The notes: a model not told the origin generated them from the letters alone. Positions 42,762 to 54,637 are shown, counted from the first letter of the stretch. The stretch: 64,000 nt of DNA from Pseudomonas tensinigenes (GCF_014268445.2 NZ_CP077089.1:2287501-2351500); one strand, 5' to 3'. Program-made: numbers and translations.

Positions 42762-43625
42762 ATGGAAATCGGTCTGCGCGAGTGGCTGATCGTCATCGGC
42801 ATCATTGTGATAGCCGGTATTCTTTTCGATGGCTGGCGCCGTATGCGCGGCGGCAAGGGAAAACTGAAATTCCGTCTTGATCGAAGTCTGTCCAACCTGC
42901 CGGACGAGGACACCAGCGCTGAGCTGTTGGGCCCGGCTCGCGTGCTGGATACACATAAAGAGCCGCAACTGGACGAACACGATCTGCCATCGGTAAGCAT
43001 GCCGGCCCGCGAAGCACGCGAGCCTCGCGAATCTGGTTCGAAACGTGGCAAGCGCGGCAGCAACGGTCCGGCGCAGGGCGACCTGAACCTCGACCTGGAT
43101 CTGGACGGCGGCCCGAGCTTCAGCAGCCGTGACGACGATTTCGCTGAAGACAGCAAGCCGTCGCCGGCGGTGGTCGACAAGGATCAGCCACAAGCTGAAG
43201 AAGTGCTGGTGATCAGCGTGATCTGCCGTGACGCTGCTGGCTTCAAAGGCCCGGCGCTGTTGCAGAACATTCTCGAAAGCGGTCTGCGTTTCGGCGAGAT
43301 GGATATTTTCCACCGCCACGAAAGCATGGCCGGCAACGGTGAAGTGCTGTTCTCCATGGCCAACGCGGTCAAACCGGGCATCTTTGATCTGGACGACATC
43401 GACCATTTCAGCACCCCGGCGGTGAGCTTCTTCCTCGGCCTGCCAGGCCCGCGCCATCCGAAGCAAGCCTTCGACGTGATGGTGGCTGCAGCCCGCAAGC
43501 TGTCGCAGGAACTGAACGGCGAGCTGAAAGATGACCAGCGCAGTGTTTTGACCGCGCAGACCATCGAGCACTACCGTCAGCGCATCGTTGAGTTCGAACG
43601 TCGCGCCCTGACCCAGAAGCGCTAA
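42762..43625 (+). CDS. zipA: Cell division protein ZipA
   Basis: This 287-residue protein anchors FtsZ filaments to the inner membrane. A single N-terminal membrane helix (about 8-23, [15 protein letters not shown]) is followed by a charged, flexible linker (about 30-140). The C-terminal FtsZ-binding domain (about 145-280; [21 protein letters not shown] ... MDIFHRHE ... [11 protein letters not shown]) completes it. The order smc-zipA-ligA is conserved in Pseudomonas. Confidence 0.95.
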   Translation: MEIGLREWLIVIGIIVIAGILFDGWRRMRGGKGKLKFRLDRSLSNLPDEDTSAELLGPARVLDTHKEPQLDEHDLPSVSMPAREAREPRESGSKRGKRGSNGPAQGDLNLDLDLDGGPSFSSRDDDFAEDSKPSPAVVDKDQPQAEEVLVISVICRDAAGFKGPALLQNILESGLRFGEMDIFHRHESMAGNGEVLFSMANAVKPGIFDLDDIDHFSTPAVSFFLGLPGPRHPKQAFDVMVAAARKLSQELNGELKDDQRSVLTAQTIEHYRQRIVEFERRALTQKR

Positions 43626-43629
43626 GGCC

Positions 43630-43717
43630 AAGATCAAAAGATCGCAGCCTCGTTTCACTCGACAGCTCCTACAGGAATGCGATTTCTGTAGGAGTTGCCG
43701 AAGGCTGCGATCTTTGC
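43630..43717. repeat. Repeat pair, type B (GATCGCAGCCT...CTCCTACAGG)
   Basis: Inverted copies of AAAGATCGCAGCCT-N-CTCCTACAG lie between zipA and ligA. In the left copy the linker reads CGTTTCACTCGACAG; in the right it is AACTCCTACAG-like with TTGCCGAAGG. The same family occurs at 46143, 51402 and 54638. Confidence 0.85.
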
Positions 43718-43739
43718 TTCTGCTGCCACAGATAGATGA

Positions 43740-46142
<2,403 letters not shown>

Positions 46143-46255
46143 GATCAAAAGATCGCAGCCTGCGGCAGCTCCTACAGGGCTAGTGTTCCACCACGATAGC
46201 GCGGGTGTCCACTGAACTCCTGTAGGAGCTGCCGAAGGCTGCGATCTTTTGATTT
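46143..46255. repeat. Repeat pair, type B
   Basis: The left copy starts directly at the ligA stop codon (GATCAAAAGATCGCAGCCTGCGGCAGCTCCTACAG) and the right copy is its inverted form. The pair may double as a transcription stop. Confidence 0.88.
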
Positions 46256-46329
46256 ATCCCAAGCAAAGCGCGGGAACGATGTTGTCATGGGAATGATCTA
46301 GTCTTGGCAAGCCCCAGGGAGAGATCGCC

Positions 46330-47493
46330 ATGCACCGCTTTTTCGAGCAGCTCAGTTCCCGCATCATCGCGCCGTTCATGGGCGAATCCTCACGCAACAG
46401 CAAAGTCTGGCCGTGCCGCTGCGGCCAGTCGCTGTTCTTTCGCAACAGCCAGTGCCTGGCGTGTAATGCCCTGCTTGGTTATCAACCCGAAGAAAGTCGC
46501 CTGACCTCGCTGCAACCGGGGCCATACGCGGGCACCTGGACGCTCGACGCCGATCCCGACTCGGGACTGTTCCGCCGCTGCGCCAACCTCGACACAGCCG
46601 CCGCGTGCAACTGGCTGCTGCCGGCCAACGATCACGACAGCCTGTGCATCGCTTGCAGCCTCAATCGCACCATCCCCGACCTGTCCGCCCCGGACAATCC
46701 CGAACGCTGGCGCAAGGTCGAAATTGCCAAGCGTCGACTGGTCGCGCAACTGATCACCCTCGGCCTGCAAGTCATCCCGAAAACCGTCGATGAAGACACC
46801 GGGTTGGCCTTCGACTTCATTGGCGTCGACCTCGAAGGCAATGCACCAATGACCGGCCACGCCAACGGCCTGATCACCCTCGACATCAAGGAAGCCGACG
46901 ATGCTCACCGTGAGCAGGTGAGGGCGGCGATGCACGAACCCTATCGCACGCTGCTCGGGCATTTCCGTCATGAGGTCGGCCATTATTACTGGGATCGCCT
47001 GATCGCCAACGGTCCATGGCTCGGCTCATTCCGCAACCTGTTCGGCGACGAACGCGCCAGTTACGCCGAGGCGCTTGATCGCCACTATCAGCAAGGCGCA
47101 CCGCTCGATTGGCCGCAACAATACGTCAGCGCCTACGCCACCATGCACCCTTGGGAAGACTGGGCGGAAACCTGGGCGCATTACCTGCACATGATGGACG
47201 CCGTGGACACGGCGCTGGGCTTCGGCATGAGCGCGCGGGAAATGGATTTTGATTACCAGCCGTTTCCGACCAGCACGCTGTATGACCCGGAACATCCCGG
47301 TGGCGAGGCGTTTCTGTCATTCGTCAACGCGTGGATCGAACTGGCCGGCATGCTCAATGAGCTGTCACGGAGCATGGGCCAGCCGGATTTCTACCCGTTC
47401 GTGCTGCCGGCGCCGGCGATTGCCAAGCTGCACTTCATTCATCTGGTGATCCAGCAAGCGGGCGGCAGGGCGGATGAGGTTCTGGCCCTCTAG
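46330..47493 (+). CDS. Putative zinc-binding metallopeptidase (COG4307 type)
   Basis: This 387-residue protein of unknown function starts with a zinc-ribbon-like segment (CRCGQSLFFRNSQCLACNALLGY, about 29-51). Further cysteines lie at about 85-120 (RRCANLDTAAACNWLLP, LCIACSLNR). The zincin motif HEVGHYYWD is near residue 217 (HExGH variant of HExxH). A downstream Glu-rich helix (FGDERASYAEALDRHYQ) and WEDWAETWAHYLHMMD could supply the third ligand. It has no signal peptide. It stands alone between ligA and the 4.5S RNA. The substrate is not known. Confidence 0.85.
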   Translation: MHRFFEQLSSRIIAPFMGESSRNSKVWPCRCGQSLFFRNSQCLACNALLGYQPEESRLTSLQPGPYAGTWTLDADPDSGLFRRCANLDTAAACNWLLPANDHDSLCIACSLNRTIPDLSAPDNPERWRKVEIAKRRLVAQLITLGLQVIPKTVDEDTGLAFDFIGVDLEGNAPMTGHANGLITLDIKEADDAHREQVRAAMHEPYRTLLGHFRHEVGHYYWDRLIANGPWLGSFRNLFGDERASYAEALDRHYQQGAPLDWPQQYVSAYATMHPWEDWAETWAHYLHMMDAVDTALGFGMSAREMDFDYQPFPTSTLYDPEHPGGEAFLSFVNAWIELAGMLNELSRSMGQPDFYPFVLPAPAIAKLHFIHLVIQQAGGRADEVLAL

Positions 47494-47619
47494 AAGCTGC
47501 CGCAGGCTGCGATCTTTATGTCCTTGAACCCGTTCATATTTTTAATCTGCAACCAACGGTTGTAACTTCGTCTCAGATAGGTACAATGGCGCGGCTCGCC
47601 GACAGGCAAGCGTCGTTAT

Positions 47620-47729
47620 GGTGACCCCATCGGTCCCCCCGCAACGATTACCCGTGAACCTGGTCAGAGCCGGAAGGCAGCAGCCACAGCGGGAACATTG
47701 TGTGCCGGGGTGTGGCTGGTGGGGTTACC
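47620..47729 (+). ncRNA. ffs: 4.5S RNA of the signal recognition particle
   Basis: The conserved core CCTGGTCAGAGCCGGAAGGC AGCAGCC lies in the middle, carrying the GGAA tetraloop and the asymmetric loop bound by Ffh. The outer arms GGTGACCCCA and TGGGGTTACC pair over about nine positions and mark the ends. The length of about 110 matches the small bacterial SRP RNA. The place just before dnaX agrees with other Pseudomonas. The 270-bp surroundings hold no protein gene. Confidence 0.93.
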
Positions 47730-47760
47730 ACCTTAACGAACAATCGAACGCTTCAACCAG

Positions 47761-47793
47761 AACTGCATGGGTTTCGCCCACTGCGGTTTTTTT
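47761..47793 (+). terminator. Terminator of ffs
   Basis: The stem AACTGCA-TGGG/CCCA-(C)-TGCGGTT with loop TTTCG is followed by a run of seven T. It lies about 30 bases past the 4.5S RNA. Confidence 0.8.
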
Positions 47794-47824
47794 GTGCCTG
47801 CGATTTGGCCAGCTCCCTGAGTCA

Positions 47825-47918
47825 ACTGTGGGAGCGAGCCTGCTCGCGAAGGCGTCAGACCTGCCAGAGATGAGTTGACTGAGACACCGCTTTCGCGAGC
47901 AGGCTCGCTCTCACAGGG
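47825..47918. repeat. REP pair, type A
   Basis: Two inverted copies of the core lie between ffs and the convergent binding-protein gene; the right copy reads GCTCTCACAG (one change). Confidence 0.9.
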
Positions 47919-47919
47919 G

Positions 47920-48669
47920 TTATGGGGTGGCTTCGGAGGACCCGGTATAGAGCCGGATAATCTGATCAATCTCCCCCGACATTTTCATCCGCAACAACGT
48001 GCGCAAAATCCGCTGCACCGGCACCTTTGGGTCATTCCGCACATAACAGCCGACCTTTTGCTCCTGCAAAACTGCTACCCCTTGCAGTTGCTGCGCGGGC
48101 ATCAATCGCTGATTGAACCAGTCCAGCGTCCAATGATTACTCACCGCATAGCGATAACGGCCGGCCAGCAGTTTCTCCAGCACCTGCTCCTGATTCCGCG
48201 CATCTTCACGTTGCAGCCGATCAGCATCAAACAGCGGTTGCAGAGTGGGGTAGCTGTAGCCGAGGACGGTGCCGATGGATTGGCGGGGTAAATGCGCGGG
48301 GACGACACTGGCAGGTTGATCCTTGCGGCTGATCAACAGATCGCGCTGGAAGAACAACGGCAGACTCCAGATGTAATCCCCCGACTGATTCGGCAGCCAC
48401 GACTGCGCGGCATAGCAGCGCACATCAATCTCGCCGTGTTCCATCGCGCTCTGCACGCGGGCGCGGGGCAGGACGTGAAATTGCGCCGGTACGCCGACCT
48501 GCGTGGCCAGGCTGAGCATCAGGTCGTAAAGAATGCCCTGCGTCGGTCGGCCGCGTTCGTATTGCACCATCGGCATCGCCCAGCTGTCGGGCATGGCGAA
48601 GCGCAACGGGGTTTCCGCTGCCGTCACATTCAGGCTGATTCCCAGCAACGCCCCCACGGCCCACCGCAT
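47920..48669 (-). CDS. Periplasmic solute-binding protein-like (SBP family 3)
   Basis: This 249-residue secreted protein has a signal peptide (MRWAVGALLGISLNVTAAE, cut near residue 18) and the fold of amino-acid-type binding proteins (LRFAMPDSWAMPMVQYERGR, GILYDLMLSLATQVGVPAQF, MEHGEIDVRCYAAQ, IGTVLGYSYPTL). No permease or ATPase gene accompanies it, so it may be an orphan sensor or binding protein. The basic start site GGAGCGTTT ATG supports 48669. It is divergent from dnaX. Confidence 0.82.
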   Translation of the reverse strand: MRWAVGALLGISLNVTAAETPLRFAMPDSWAMPMVQYERGRPTQGILYDLMLSLATQVGVPAQFHVLPRARVQSAMEHGEIDVRCYAAQSWLPNQSGDYIWSLPLFFQRDLLISRKDQPASVVPAHLPRQSIGTVLGYSYPTLQPLFDADRLQREDARNQEQVLEKLLAGRYRYAVSNHWTLDWFNQRLMPAQQLQGVAVLQEQKVGCYVRNDPKVPVQRILRTLLRMKMSGEIDQIIRLYTGSSEATP

Positions 48670-48814
48670 AAACGCTCCGGTAATTCCCGATCCCGAGCCG
48701 ATAAAAGCCTCTGCTGATGCAGCTTAGCCATATTAGACGAGGACACCGGATGCAATTTTGCCCTTGCTCCGCTAGCATTAGCCGCTTCAGCTTCCTTCGT
48801 TGCGACGGTTTTCG

Positions 48815-50911
48815 ATGAGTTATCAGGTTCTTGCACGTAAATGGCGTCCGCGCTCGTTCCGCGAAATGGTCGGCCAGACCCATGTGCTCAAGGCTCTGAT
48901 CAATGCCTTGGACAGCCAACGGCTGCACCATGCGTACCTGTTTACCGGTACGCGTGGGGTGGGTAAAACCACGATTGCGCGGATCATTGCCAAATGCCTG
49001 AACTGTGAGACAGGTATCACTTCCAGCCCCTGCGGCGAGTGCTCGGTATGCCGTGAGATCGACGAAGGCCGTTTCGTCGACCTGATCGAGATCGACGCCG
49101 CGAGCCGCACCAAGGTCGAAGACACCCGCGAGCTGCTCGACAACGTGCAGTACGCGCCAAGCCGTGGGCGCTTCAAGGTCTACCTGATCGACGAAGTGCA
49201 CATGCTTTCCAGCCATTCCTTCAATGCACTGCTGAAAACCCTCGAAGAGCCACCGCCGTACGTCAAGTTCATCCTCGCGACCACTGATCCGCAGAAACTT
49301 CCGGCAACGATTTTGTCGCGCTGCCTGCAGTTCTCGCTGAAGAACATGACGCCGGAACGTGTGGTCGAGCATTTGACCCACGTACTGACCGCCGAAAACG
49401 TGCCGTTCGAAGACGATGCACTGTGGTTGCTCGGTCGCGCCGCTGACGGTTCGATGCGTGACGCCATGAGCCTGACCGATCAGGCCATCGCTTTCGGTGA
49501 AGGCAAGGTTCTCGCTACCGACGTGCGGGCGATGCTCGGCACGCTGGATCACGGTCAGGTCTACGACGTCCTGCATTCGTTGATCGAAGGCGACGCCAAG
49601 GCGTTGCTCGAAGCCGTGCGTCACCTGGCTGAACAAGGCCCGGACTGGAACGGCGTGCTCTCGGAAATTCTCAACGTGCTGCACCGCGTGGCCATCGCTC
49701 AGGCGTTACCGGAAGGTGTCGACAACGGGCACGGCGATCGCGATCGCGTGTTGGCATTGGCGCAGGCCTTGCCGGCCGAAGATGTGCAGTTCTATTACCA
49801 GATGGGCCTGATCGGCCGGCGAGATTTACCGCTGGCGCCGGATCCGCGCGGCGGGTTCGAAATGGTCCTGCTGCGGATGCTCGCCTTCCGGCCCGCTGAT
49901 ACGGCGGACGCCCCGAGGCAACCGCTAAAGCCAGTGGGGATCAGCCAGGCCACAGTTGATTCCGCAAACTCTGTGGCTGCCGCGCCTGAACCTGCGCCGG
50001 TAGTTGCTGCGGCGGTTGCGCCGGCTCCCGTTCCAGCGCCGATACCCGTCGCTGCACCCGCGCCGGCTCCCGAGCCCGCGCCGGTTGCTCCTGTTGCCGC
50101 GCCAGAACCTGAGCCAGCGCCTGTCGTCGCTGAAGAAGTCGTCGACCTGCCGTGGAATGACCCGGTGGAACCCGAGGCCGAGCCCGAACCTGCACAGCAA
50201 CCCGCCGTCGAACCCGTGCTGGAAACCACCGCCGAGCAACCCGAGTTGCCGCCGATGCCGTTGCCGACCCCGGACAGCGTCGTCCCGGAGGCGCCTGAGT
50301 GGGCTGCCGCGCCGATCCCCGAACCATCTGTCGCCGAGGTCGATGCCGCCACGCCAGGCGTGGACATGGACGACGAGCCGCCGCTGGACGAGGACTACAT
50401 CGAGCCGGATATGGATTCGGCCTACAGCTACCTCGACGAACTGGCCAGTGAGCACGCCGCCGAACCTGCCCCGGAACCCGAGCCCGAACCGGCTGCAGCA
50501 CCGGCCACAGGTCTGGCGTTGCAATGGCTTGAGCTGTTCCCGAAACTGCCGATCTCCGGCATGACCGGCAGCATCGCCGCCAACTGCACGCTGATTGCGG
50601 TCGATGGCGATCATTGGCTGATGCACCTCGACCCGGCGCACAGCGCACTGTTCAACGCCACGCAGCAGCGACGTCTCAACGATGCGTTGAACCAGTTCCA
50701 CGGCCGCACGCTGAGCCTGACCATCGAACTGATCAAGCCCGAGCAGGAAACCCCGGCCCAGGCCGCGTCCCGTCGCCGCGCCAACCGTCAGCGCGAGGCG
50801 GAGGAATCGATCCACGGTGATCCGTTCATCCAGCAGATGGTTCAGCAGTTCGGCGCGGTAGTGCGACACGATACTATTGAACCTGTCGACGCCTTGGTCG
50901 CCCAAGGCTAA
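48815..50911 (+). CDS. dnaX: DNA polymerase III tau subunit
   Basis: This 698-residue clamp-loader ATPase and polymerase organiser has Walker A (GTRGVGKTT, about 45-53), a zinc module (CLNCETGITSSPCGECSVC, about 64-82), DEVHMLSSHSF (about 126) and a TILSRCLQF arginine finger. After domain III there is a long low-complexity linker of Pro, Ala, Glu and Val (about 385-560). A tau-specific C-terminal domain (about 565-690) follows. I see no AAAAAAG-type slippery run near the end of domain III, so a shorter gamma form by E. coli-style frameshifting is not indicated. ybaB follows after 67 bases. Confidence 0.95.
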   Translation: MSYQVLARKWRPRSFREMVGQTHVLKALINALDSQRLHHAYLFTGTRGVGKTTIARIIAKCLNCETGITSSPCGECSVCREIDEGRFVDLIEIDAASRTKVEDTRELLDNVQYAPSRGRFKVYLIDEVHMLSSHSFNALLKTLEEPPPYVKFILATTDPQKLPATILSRCLQFSLKNMTPERVVEHLTHVLTAENVPFEDDALWLLGRAADGSMRDAMSLTDQAIAFGEGKVLATDVRAMLGTLDHGQVYDVLHSLIEGDAKALLEAVRHLAEQGPDWNGVLSEILNVLHRVAIAQALPEGVDNGHGDRDRVLALAQALPAEDVQFYYQMGLIGRRDLPLAPDPRGGFEMVLLRMLAFRPADTADAPRQPLKPVGISQATVDSANSVAAAPEPAPVVAAAVAPAPVPAPIPVAAPAPAPEPAPVAPVAAPEPEPAPVVAEEVVDLPWNDPVEPEAEPEPAQQPAVEPVLETTAEQPELPPMPLPTPDSVVPEAPEWAAAPIPEPSVAEVDAATPGVDMDDEPPLDEDYIEPDMDSAYSYLDELASEHAAEPAPEPEPEPAAAPATGLALQWLELFPKLPISGMTGSIAANCTLIAVDGDHWLMHLDPAHSALFNATQQRRLNDALNQFHGRTLSLTIELIKPEQETPAQAASRRRANRQREAEESIHGDPFIQQMVQQFGAVVRHDTIEPVDALVAQG

Positions 50912-50978
50912 TAACTGAAGGTGCCCGGCCTCGCTTGCCGGGCGCTGTTTTGATCCAAGTACTTTTGAGGTGATTCCC

Positions 50979-51317
50979 ATGATGAAAGGTGGCATGGCCG
51001 GCCTGATGAAGCAGGCGCAGCAGATGCAGGAAAAAATGGCCAAGATGCAGGAAGAACTGGCCAACGCCGAAGTCACCGGTAAGGCCGGCGGCGATATGGT
51101 CACCGTGGTGATGACCGGTCGTCACGACGTCAAAAGCGTGAGCATCGACCCAAGCCTGGTCGAAGGCATGAGCGAAGACGACAAAGAGATGCTGGAAGCG
51201 GTTATCGCCTCTGCCGTCAACGACGCTGTGCGCAAGATCGAAAAGAACAGCCAGGACAAAATGGGCAACATGACCGCCGGCATGAACCTGCCTGCCGGTA
51301 TGAAACTGCCATTCTGA
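50979..51317 (+). CDS. ybaB: YbaB/EbfC family nucleoid-associated protein
   Basis: This 112-residue DNA-binding protein starts [20 protein letters not shown] and has the usual DPSLV and [19 protein letters not shown] segments. Two ATG codons follow each other; GAGG lies 8 bases before the first (50979), which I use. The dnaX-ybaB-recR order is widespread, but here an oxidoreductase gene is inserted before recR. An intrinsic terminator lies just downstream. Confidence 0.95.
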   Translation: MMKGGMAGLMKQAQQMQEKMAKMQEELANAEVTGKAGGDMVTVVMTGRHDVKSVSIDPSLVEGMSEDDKEMLEAVIASAVNDAVRKIEKNSQDKMGNMTAGMNLPAGMKLPF

Positions 51318-51346
51318 TTCGCCATTCGGCGGCAGATGAGCTACAT

Positions 51347-51376
51347 AAAATGCCAGGCATTGCGCCTGGCATTTTT
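51347..51376 (+). terminator. Terminator of dnaX-ybaB
   Basis: The stem AAAATGCCAGGC/GCCTGGCATTTTT has a short ATTGC loop. It separates ybaB from the following genes. Confidence 0.93.
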
Positions 51377-51401
51377 GTTTCTGCTTCATTAACACCGCAT
51401 C

Positions 51402-51496
51402 CTGTAGGAGCTGTCGAGTGAAACGAGGCTGCGATCTTTTGATTCTGTTGTTTTGCAAGCAAGATCAAAAGATCGCAGCGTTCCGCAGCTCCTACA
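51402..51496. repeat. Repeat pair, type B
   Basis: The left copy is CTGTAGGAGCTG-N-CGAGGCTGCGATCTTTTGAT. The right copy is the inverse with one altered base near AGCGTTCCG. Confidence 0.85.
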
Positions 51497-51589
51497 TGAA
51501 TGTGGTGCGTGCGAAACATCGAACGCCCCATCGCCTCAACGGTCTGCTCCCTATACCCGCTGAATTCACCCTTCACAGGAGACGCTGAC

Positions 51590-52624
51590 ATGTCTGACCC
51601 TCTCACCCTCAATCAACGTTTCGTCCTCGCCTCACGCCCGGTCGGTGCACCGACCCCGGAAAACTTCCGCCTCGAACGCGAAGCGCTGCCGGATCTTGCG
51701 GATGGCGAGGTGCTGCTGAAAACCCTCTATCTGTCCCTCGATCCCTACATGCGCGGGCGCATGAGCGACGCGCCGTCCTACGCCGCGCCGGTGCAAATCG
51801 GCGAAGTGATGACCGGTGGCGCTGTCAGCCGTGTCGAAGATTCGCGTCATCCAAAATTCCATAAAGGTGATCTGGTGGTCGGCGCCACCGGTTGGCAGAG
51901 CCACAGCATCAGCGACGGGCGCAATATCATTCCGATCCCGGCCGGGCTGCCGAGCCCGTCGATGGCCCTGGGTGTGCTGGGCATGCCGGGGATGACCGCG
52001 TACATGGGGCTGATGGACATCGGCCAGCCGCAAGAAGGCGAAACCCTTGTTGTCGCAGCGGCTTCCGGTGCGGTCGGCTCGGTGGTCGGGCAAGTGGCGA
52101 AGATCAAAGGCCTGCGCGCCGTCGGTGTTGCCGGCGGTGCCGAAAAATGCAAGTACGTGGTCGAAGAGCTGGGTTTCGATGCCTGCATCGATCACAAGGC
52201 TACCGACTTTGCCGAGCAACTGGCCAAGGCTTGCCCCGATGGTATCGACATCTATTACGAGAACGTCGGTGGCCATGTGTTCGATGCGGTGATGCCGCTG
52301 CTCAATCCCAAGGCGCGCATTCCGTTGTGCGGTCTGATCGCCGGTTACAACGCCTCCGAAGCGCCGCAAGGCCCGGATCGCCTGCCAATGCTGCAACGCA
52401 CACTGCTAACAAAACGCGTGCGGATTCAAGGCTTCATCGTGTTCGACGATTACGGTGATCGTCAGCCGGAATTCATCAGCCACATGGTGCCGTGGGTGCG
52501 CGAGGGCAAGGTGAAATTCCGCGAGGACGTGGTCGAAGGCCTGGAGCAGGCGCCCGAGGCGTTTATCGGTCTGCTGGAAGGGCGCAACTTCGGCAAATTG
52601 GTGGTGAAGGTCGCCCAGGACTGA
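51590..52624 (+). CDS. NADP-dependent MDR oxidoreductase (CurA/PTGR-like)
   Basis: This 344-residue zinc-free medium-chain reductase probably reduces double bonds of enones with NADPH. The N-terminus is typical (RFVLASRPVGAPTPENFRLE, LSLDPYMRGRMSD). The Rossmann motif is AAASGAVGSVVGQVAKIKG and the NADP-side segment is GVAGGAEKCKYVVEELGFDA, with YENVGGHVFDAVMPLL later. The zinc-ligand cysteines of true alcohol dehydrogenases are missing. ATG 51590 follows AGGAGACGCTGAC. It sits between ybaB and recR, which are usually adjacent, and behind a type B repeat pair; it may be an insertion in this lineage. The substrate is unknown. Confidence 0.9.
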   Translation: MSDPLTLNQRFVLASRPVGAPTPENFRLEREALPDLADGEVLLKTLYLSLDPYMRGRMSDAPSYAAPVQIGEVMTGGAVSRVEDSRHPKFHKGDLVVGATGWQSHSISDGRNIIPIPAGLPSPSMALGVLGMPGMTAYMGLMDIGQPQEGETLVVAAASGAVGSVVGQVAKIKGLRAVGVAGGAEKCKYVVEELGFDACIDHKATDFAEQLAKACPDGIDIYYENVGGHVFDAVMPLLNPKARIPLCGLIAGYNASEAPQGPDRLPMLQRTLLTKRVRIQGFIVFDDYGDRQPEFISHMVPWVREGKVKFREDVVEGLEQAPEAFIGLLEGRNFGKLVVKVAQD

Positions 52625-52690
52625 GTATTTGACGCTGGCCAGAGGCGCGGGTATAAACCGCGTCTCGTTGTTTTGTCGGACTTTTTACCC

Positions 52691-53293
52691 ATGAGCTTCA
52701 GCCCTTTGATTCGCCAACTGATCGACGCTCTGCGCACTCTGCCGGGCGTGGGTCAGAAAACCGCCCAGCGCATGGCGTTGCAGATGCTTGAGCGTGACCG
52801 CAGCGGCGGCTTGCGCCTGGCCCAGGCTCTCAGCCAGGCCATGGAAGGGGTCGGTCACTGCCGCCAGTGCCGCACGCTGACCGAAGACGATCTGTGTCCG
52901 CAATGCGCCGATACCCGCCGTGACGATACGTTGCTGTGTGTGGTGGAAGGGCCGATGGATGTCTATGCGGTCGAACAGACTGGCTTCCGTGGGCGTTACT
53001 TTGTGCTCAAGGGGCATTTGTCGCCGCTTGATGGCTTGGGCCCTGAGGCAATCGGCATTCCGCAGTTGATGACGCGGATCGAAGAGGCCGGGACGTTTAC
53101 CGAAGTCATCCTCGCAACTAACCCGACCGTGGAAGGTGAGGCGACGGCGCATTACATCGCGCAACTGCTGAGCAACAAAGGCCTGATCGCTTCGCGGATT
53201 GCCCACGGCGTGCCGTTGGGTGGTGAATTGGAGCTGGTTGATGGCGGCACGCTGGCGCATTCGTTTGCCGGGCGTAAACCGATTTCCCTCTAA
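52691..53293 (+). CDS. recR: Recombination mediator RecR
   Basis: This 200-residue protein helps RecA load at gaps. An N-terminal helix-hairpin-helix ([20 protein letters not shown]) is followed by a C4 zinc finger ([16 protein letters not shown], about 57-72). A Toprim domain ([15 protein letters not shown]) and the C-terminal Walker B-like [12 protein letters not shown] complete it. Its start has little Shine-Dalgarno character. Confidence 0.97.
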   Translation: MSFSPLIRQLIDALRTLPGVGQKTAQRMALQMLERDRSGGLRLAQALSQAMEGVGHCRQCRTLTEDDLCPQCADTRRDDTLLCVVEGPMDVYAVEQTGFRGRYFVLKGHLSPLDGLGPEAIGIPQLMTRIEEAGTFTEVILATNPTVEGEATAHYIAQLLSNKGLIASRIAHGVPLGGELELVDGGTLAHSFAGRKPISL

Positions 53294-53316
53294 GTTATGC
53301 GGCGTCTGATTTGACG

Positions 53317-53396
53317 CCTTCGCGAGCAGGCTCGCTCCCACACTGGTTGTGTGTCATTCACAAATCCCCTGTGGGAGCGAGCCTGCTCGCGAATGG
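53317..53396. repeat. REP pair, type A
   Basis: Two inverted copies of the core lie between recR and the acyl-CoA dehydrogenase gene. Confidence 0.92.
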
Positions 53397-53486
53397 CGCA
53401 CCTCGGTCAATCTGATTCACACAATTGAGTTGAAAACCAAGCAAGCGCTCGGTTAAGTTCGGCGAACCCTTCCGTGGAGCTCGCCC

Positions 53487-54635
53487 ATGCCTGCCTTTCA
53501 GGAATACTTCGACCCCAGCCACCAATTGGTCCGCGACAGCGTCAGACGTTTCGTCGAACGCGAGATCCTGCCGGACATCGATCAGTGGGAAGAAGCGGAA
53601 ATCTTCCCCCGCGAGCTGTACCTGAAGGCTGGCGCGGCAGGCATCCTTGGCATCGGCTATCCCGAAGCTCTCGGAGGCAGTCATGAAGGCGATCTGTTCG
53701 CCAAGGTCGCCGCCAGTGAGGAGTTGATGCGTTGCGGCTCTGGCGGCCTGGTAGCGGGGCTGGGATCGCTGGATATCGGCCTGCCACCGATCGTCAAATG
53801 GGCCCGTCCCGAGGTGCGTGATCGGGTTGTGCCGCCAGTGCTCAGCGGCGAAAGGATCAGCGCCCTGGCGGTCACCGAACCCGGCGGCGGCTCCGACGTC
53901 GCCAACCTGCAAACCCGCGCCGTGCTCGACGGCGATGTCTATCGTGTCAGCGGCAGCAAAACCTTTATCACCAGTGGCGTACGCGCCGATTTCTACACCG
54001 TTGCGGTGCGCACCGGTGCGCCGGGTTTCGGCGGCATCAGCCTGTTGTTGATCGAGAAGGGCACGCCGGGCTTCACCGTTGGCCGTCAGTTGAAAAAAAT
54101 GGGTTGGTGGGCGTCGGACACGGCTGAGTTGTTCTTCGACGACTGCCGGGTGCCCGTGGGAAATCTGATCGGTGCCGAAAACATGGGCTTCGCCTGCATC
54201 ATGGGTAACTTTCAAAGCGAACGGCTGGCGTTGGCGCTGATGGCCAACATGACTTCACAGTTAGCGTTGGAAGAGAGCCTGCAATGGGCACGCGAGCGCG
54301 AAGCGTTTGGCAAGCCGATCGGCAAGTTTCAGGTAATCAAGCATCGCCTCGCCGAAATGGCGACTGCGCTGGAGGTTTCACGGGAGTTCACTTACCGGCA
54401 AGCGGCGAAAATGGCGGCGGGGCAGAGCGTGATCAAAGAGATTTCGATGGCGAAGAACTTTGCCACGGATACCTCGGACCGAATCACCACCGAGGCGGTG
54501 CAGATTCTTGGTGGGTTGGGGTATATGCGCGAGAGTCTGGTGGAGCGGCTGTATCGGGATAACCGCATCTTGTCGATTGGCGGCGGGACGCGGGAGGTAA
54601 TGAACGAGATCATCAGCAAGCAGATGGGCCTTTAA
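53487..54635 (+). CDS. Acyl-CoA dehydrogenase
   Basis: This 382-residue FAD enzyme of the acyl-CoA dehydrogenase family has ALAVTEPGGGSDVANLQT (FAD/substrate loop, about 130), RVSGSKTFITSGVRADFYTV, FGKPIGKFQVIKHRLAEMA and QILGGLGYMRE near the C-terminus. The Glu near residue 365 region (RDNRILSIGGGTREVMNEI) sits where the catalytic base lies in many members. The ribosome site GGAG is 8 bases upstream. It stands alone, so the chain-length preference cannot be read. Confidence 0.93.
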   Translation: MPAFQEYFDPSHQLVRDSVRRFVEREILPDIDQWEEAEIFPRELYLKAGAAGILGIGYPEALGGSHEGDLFAKVAASEELMRCGSGGLVAGLGSLDIGLPPIVKWARPEVRDRVVPPVLSGERISALAVTEPGGGSDVANLQTRAVLDGDVYRVSGSKTFITSGVRADFYTVAVRTGAPGFGGISLLLIEKGTPGFTVGRQLKKMGWWASDTAELFFDDCRVPVGNLIGAENMGFACIMGNFQSERLALALMANMTSQLALEESLQWAREREAFGKPIGKFQVIKHRLAEMATALEVSREFTYRQAAKMAAGQSVIKEISMAKNFATDTSDRITTEAVQILGGLGYMRESLVERLYRDNRILSIGGGTREVMNEIISKQMGL

Positions 54636-54637
54636 AG

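Noticed and set aside
47494..47520. Single type B repeat half after the metallopeptidase gene
   Set aside because: Only GCCGCAGGCTGCGATCTTTA is present without an inverted partner, so it is a remnant and not listed as an element.
49977..50510. Alternate-frame frames rich in Ser/Arg or Gly/Ala over the dnaX linker
   Set aside because: They are shadows of the Pro/Ala/Glu linker codons of dnaX.
49800..50520. Programmed frameshift in dnaX giving a gamma form
   Set aside because: I looked for an A-run of the AAAAAAG kind and for a stop shortly after in the -1 frame near the end of domain III; no slippery run is present.
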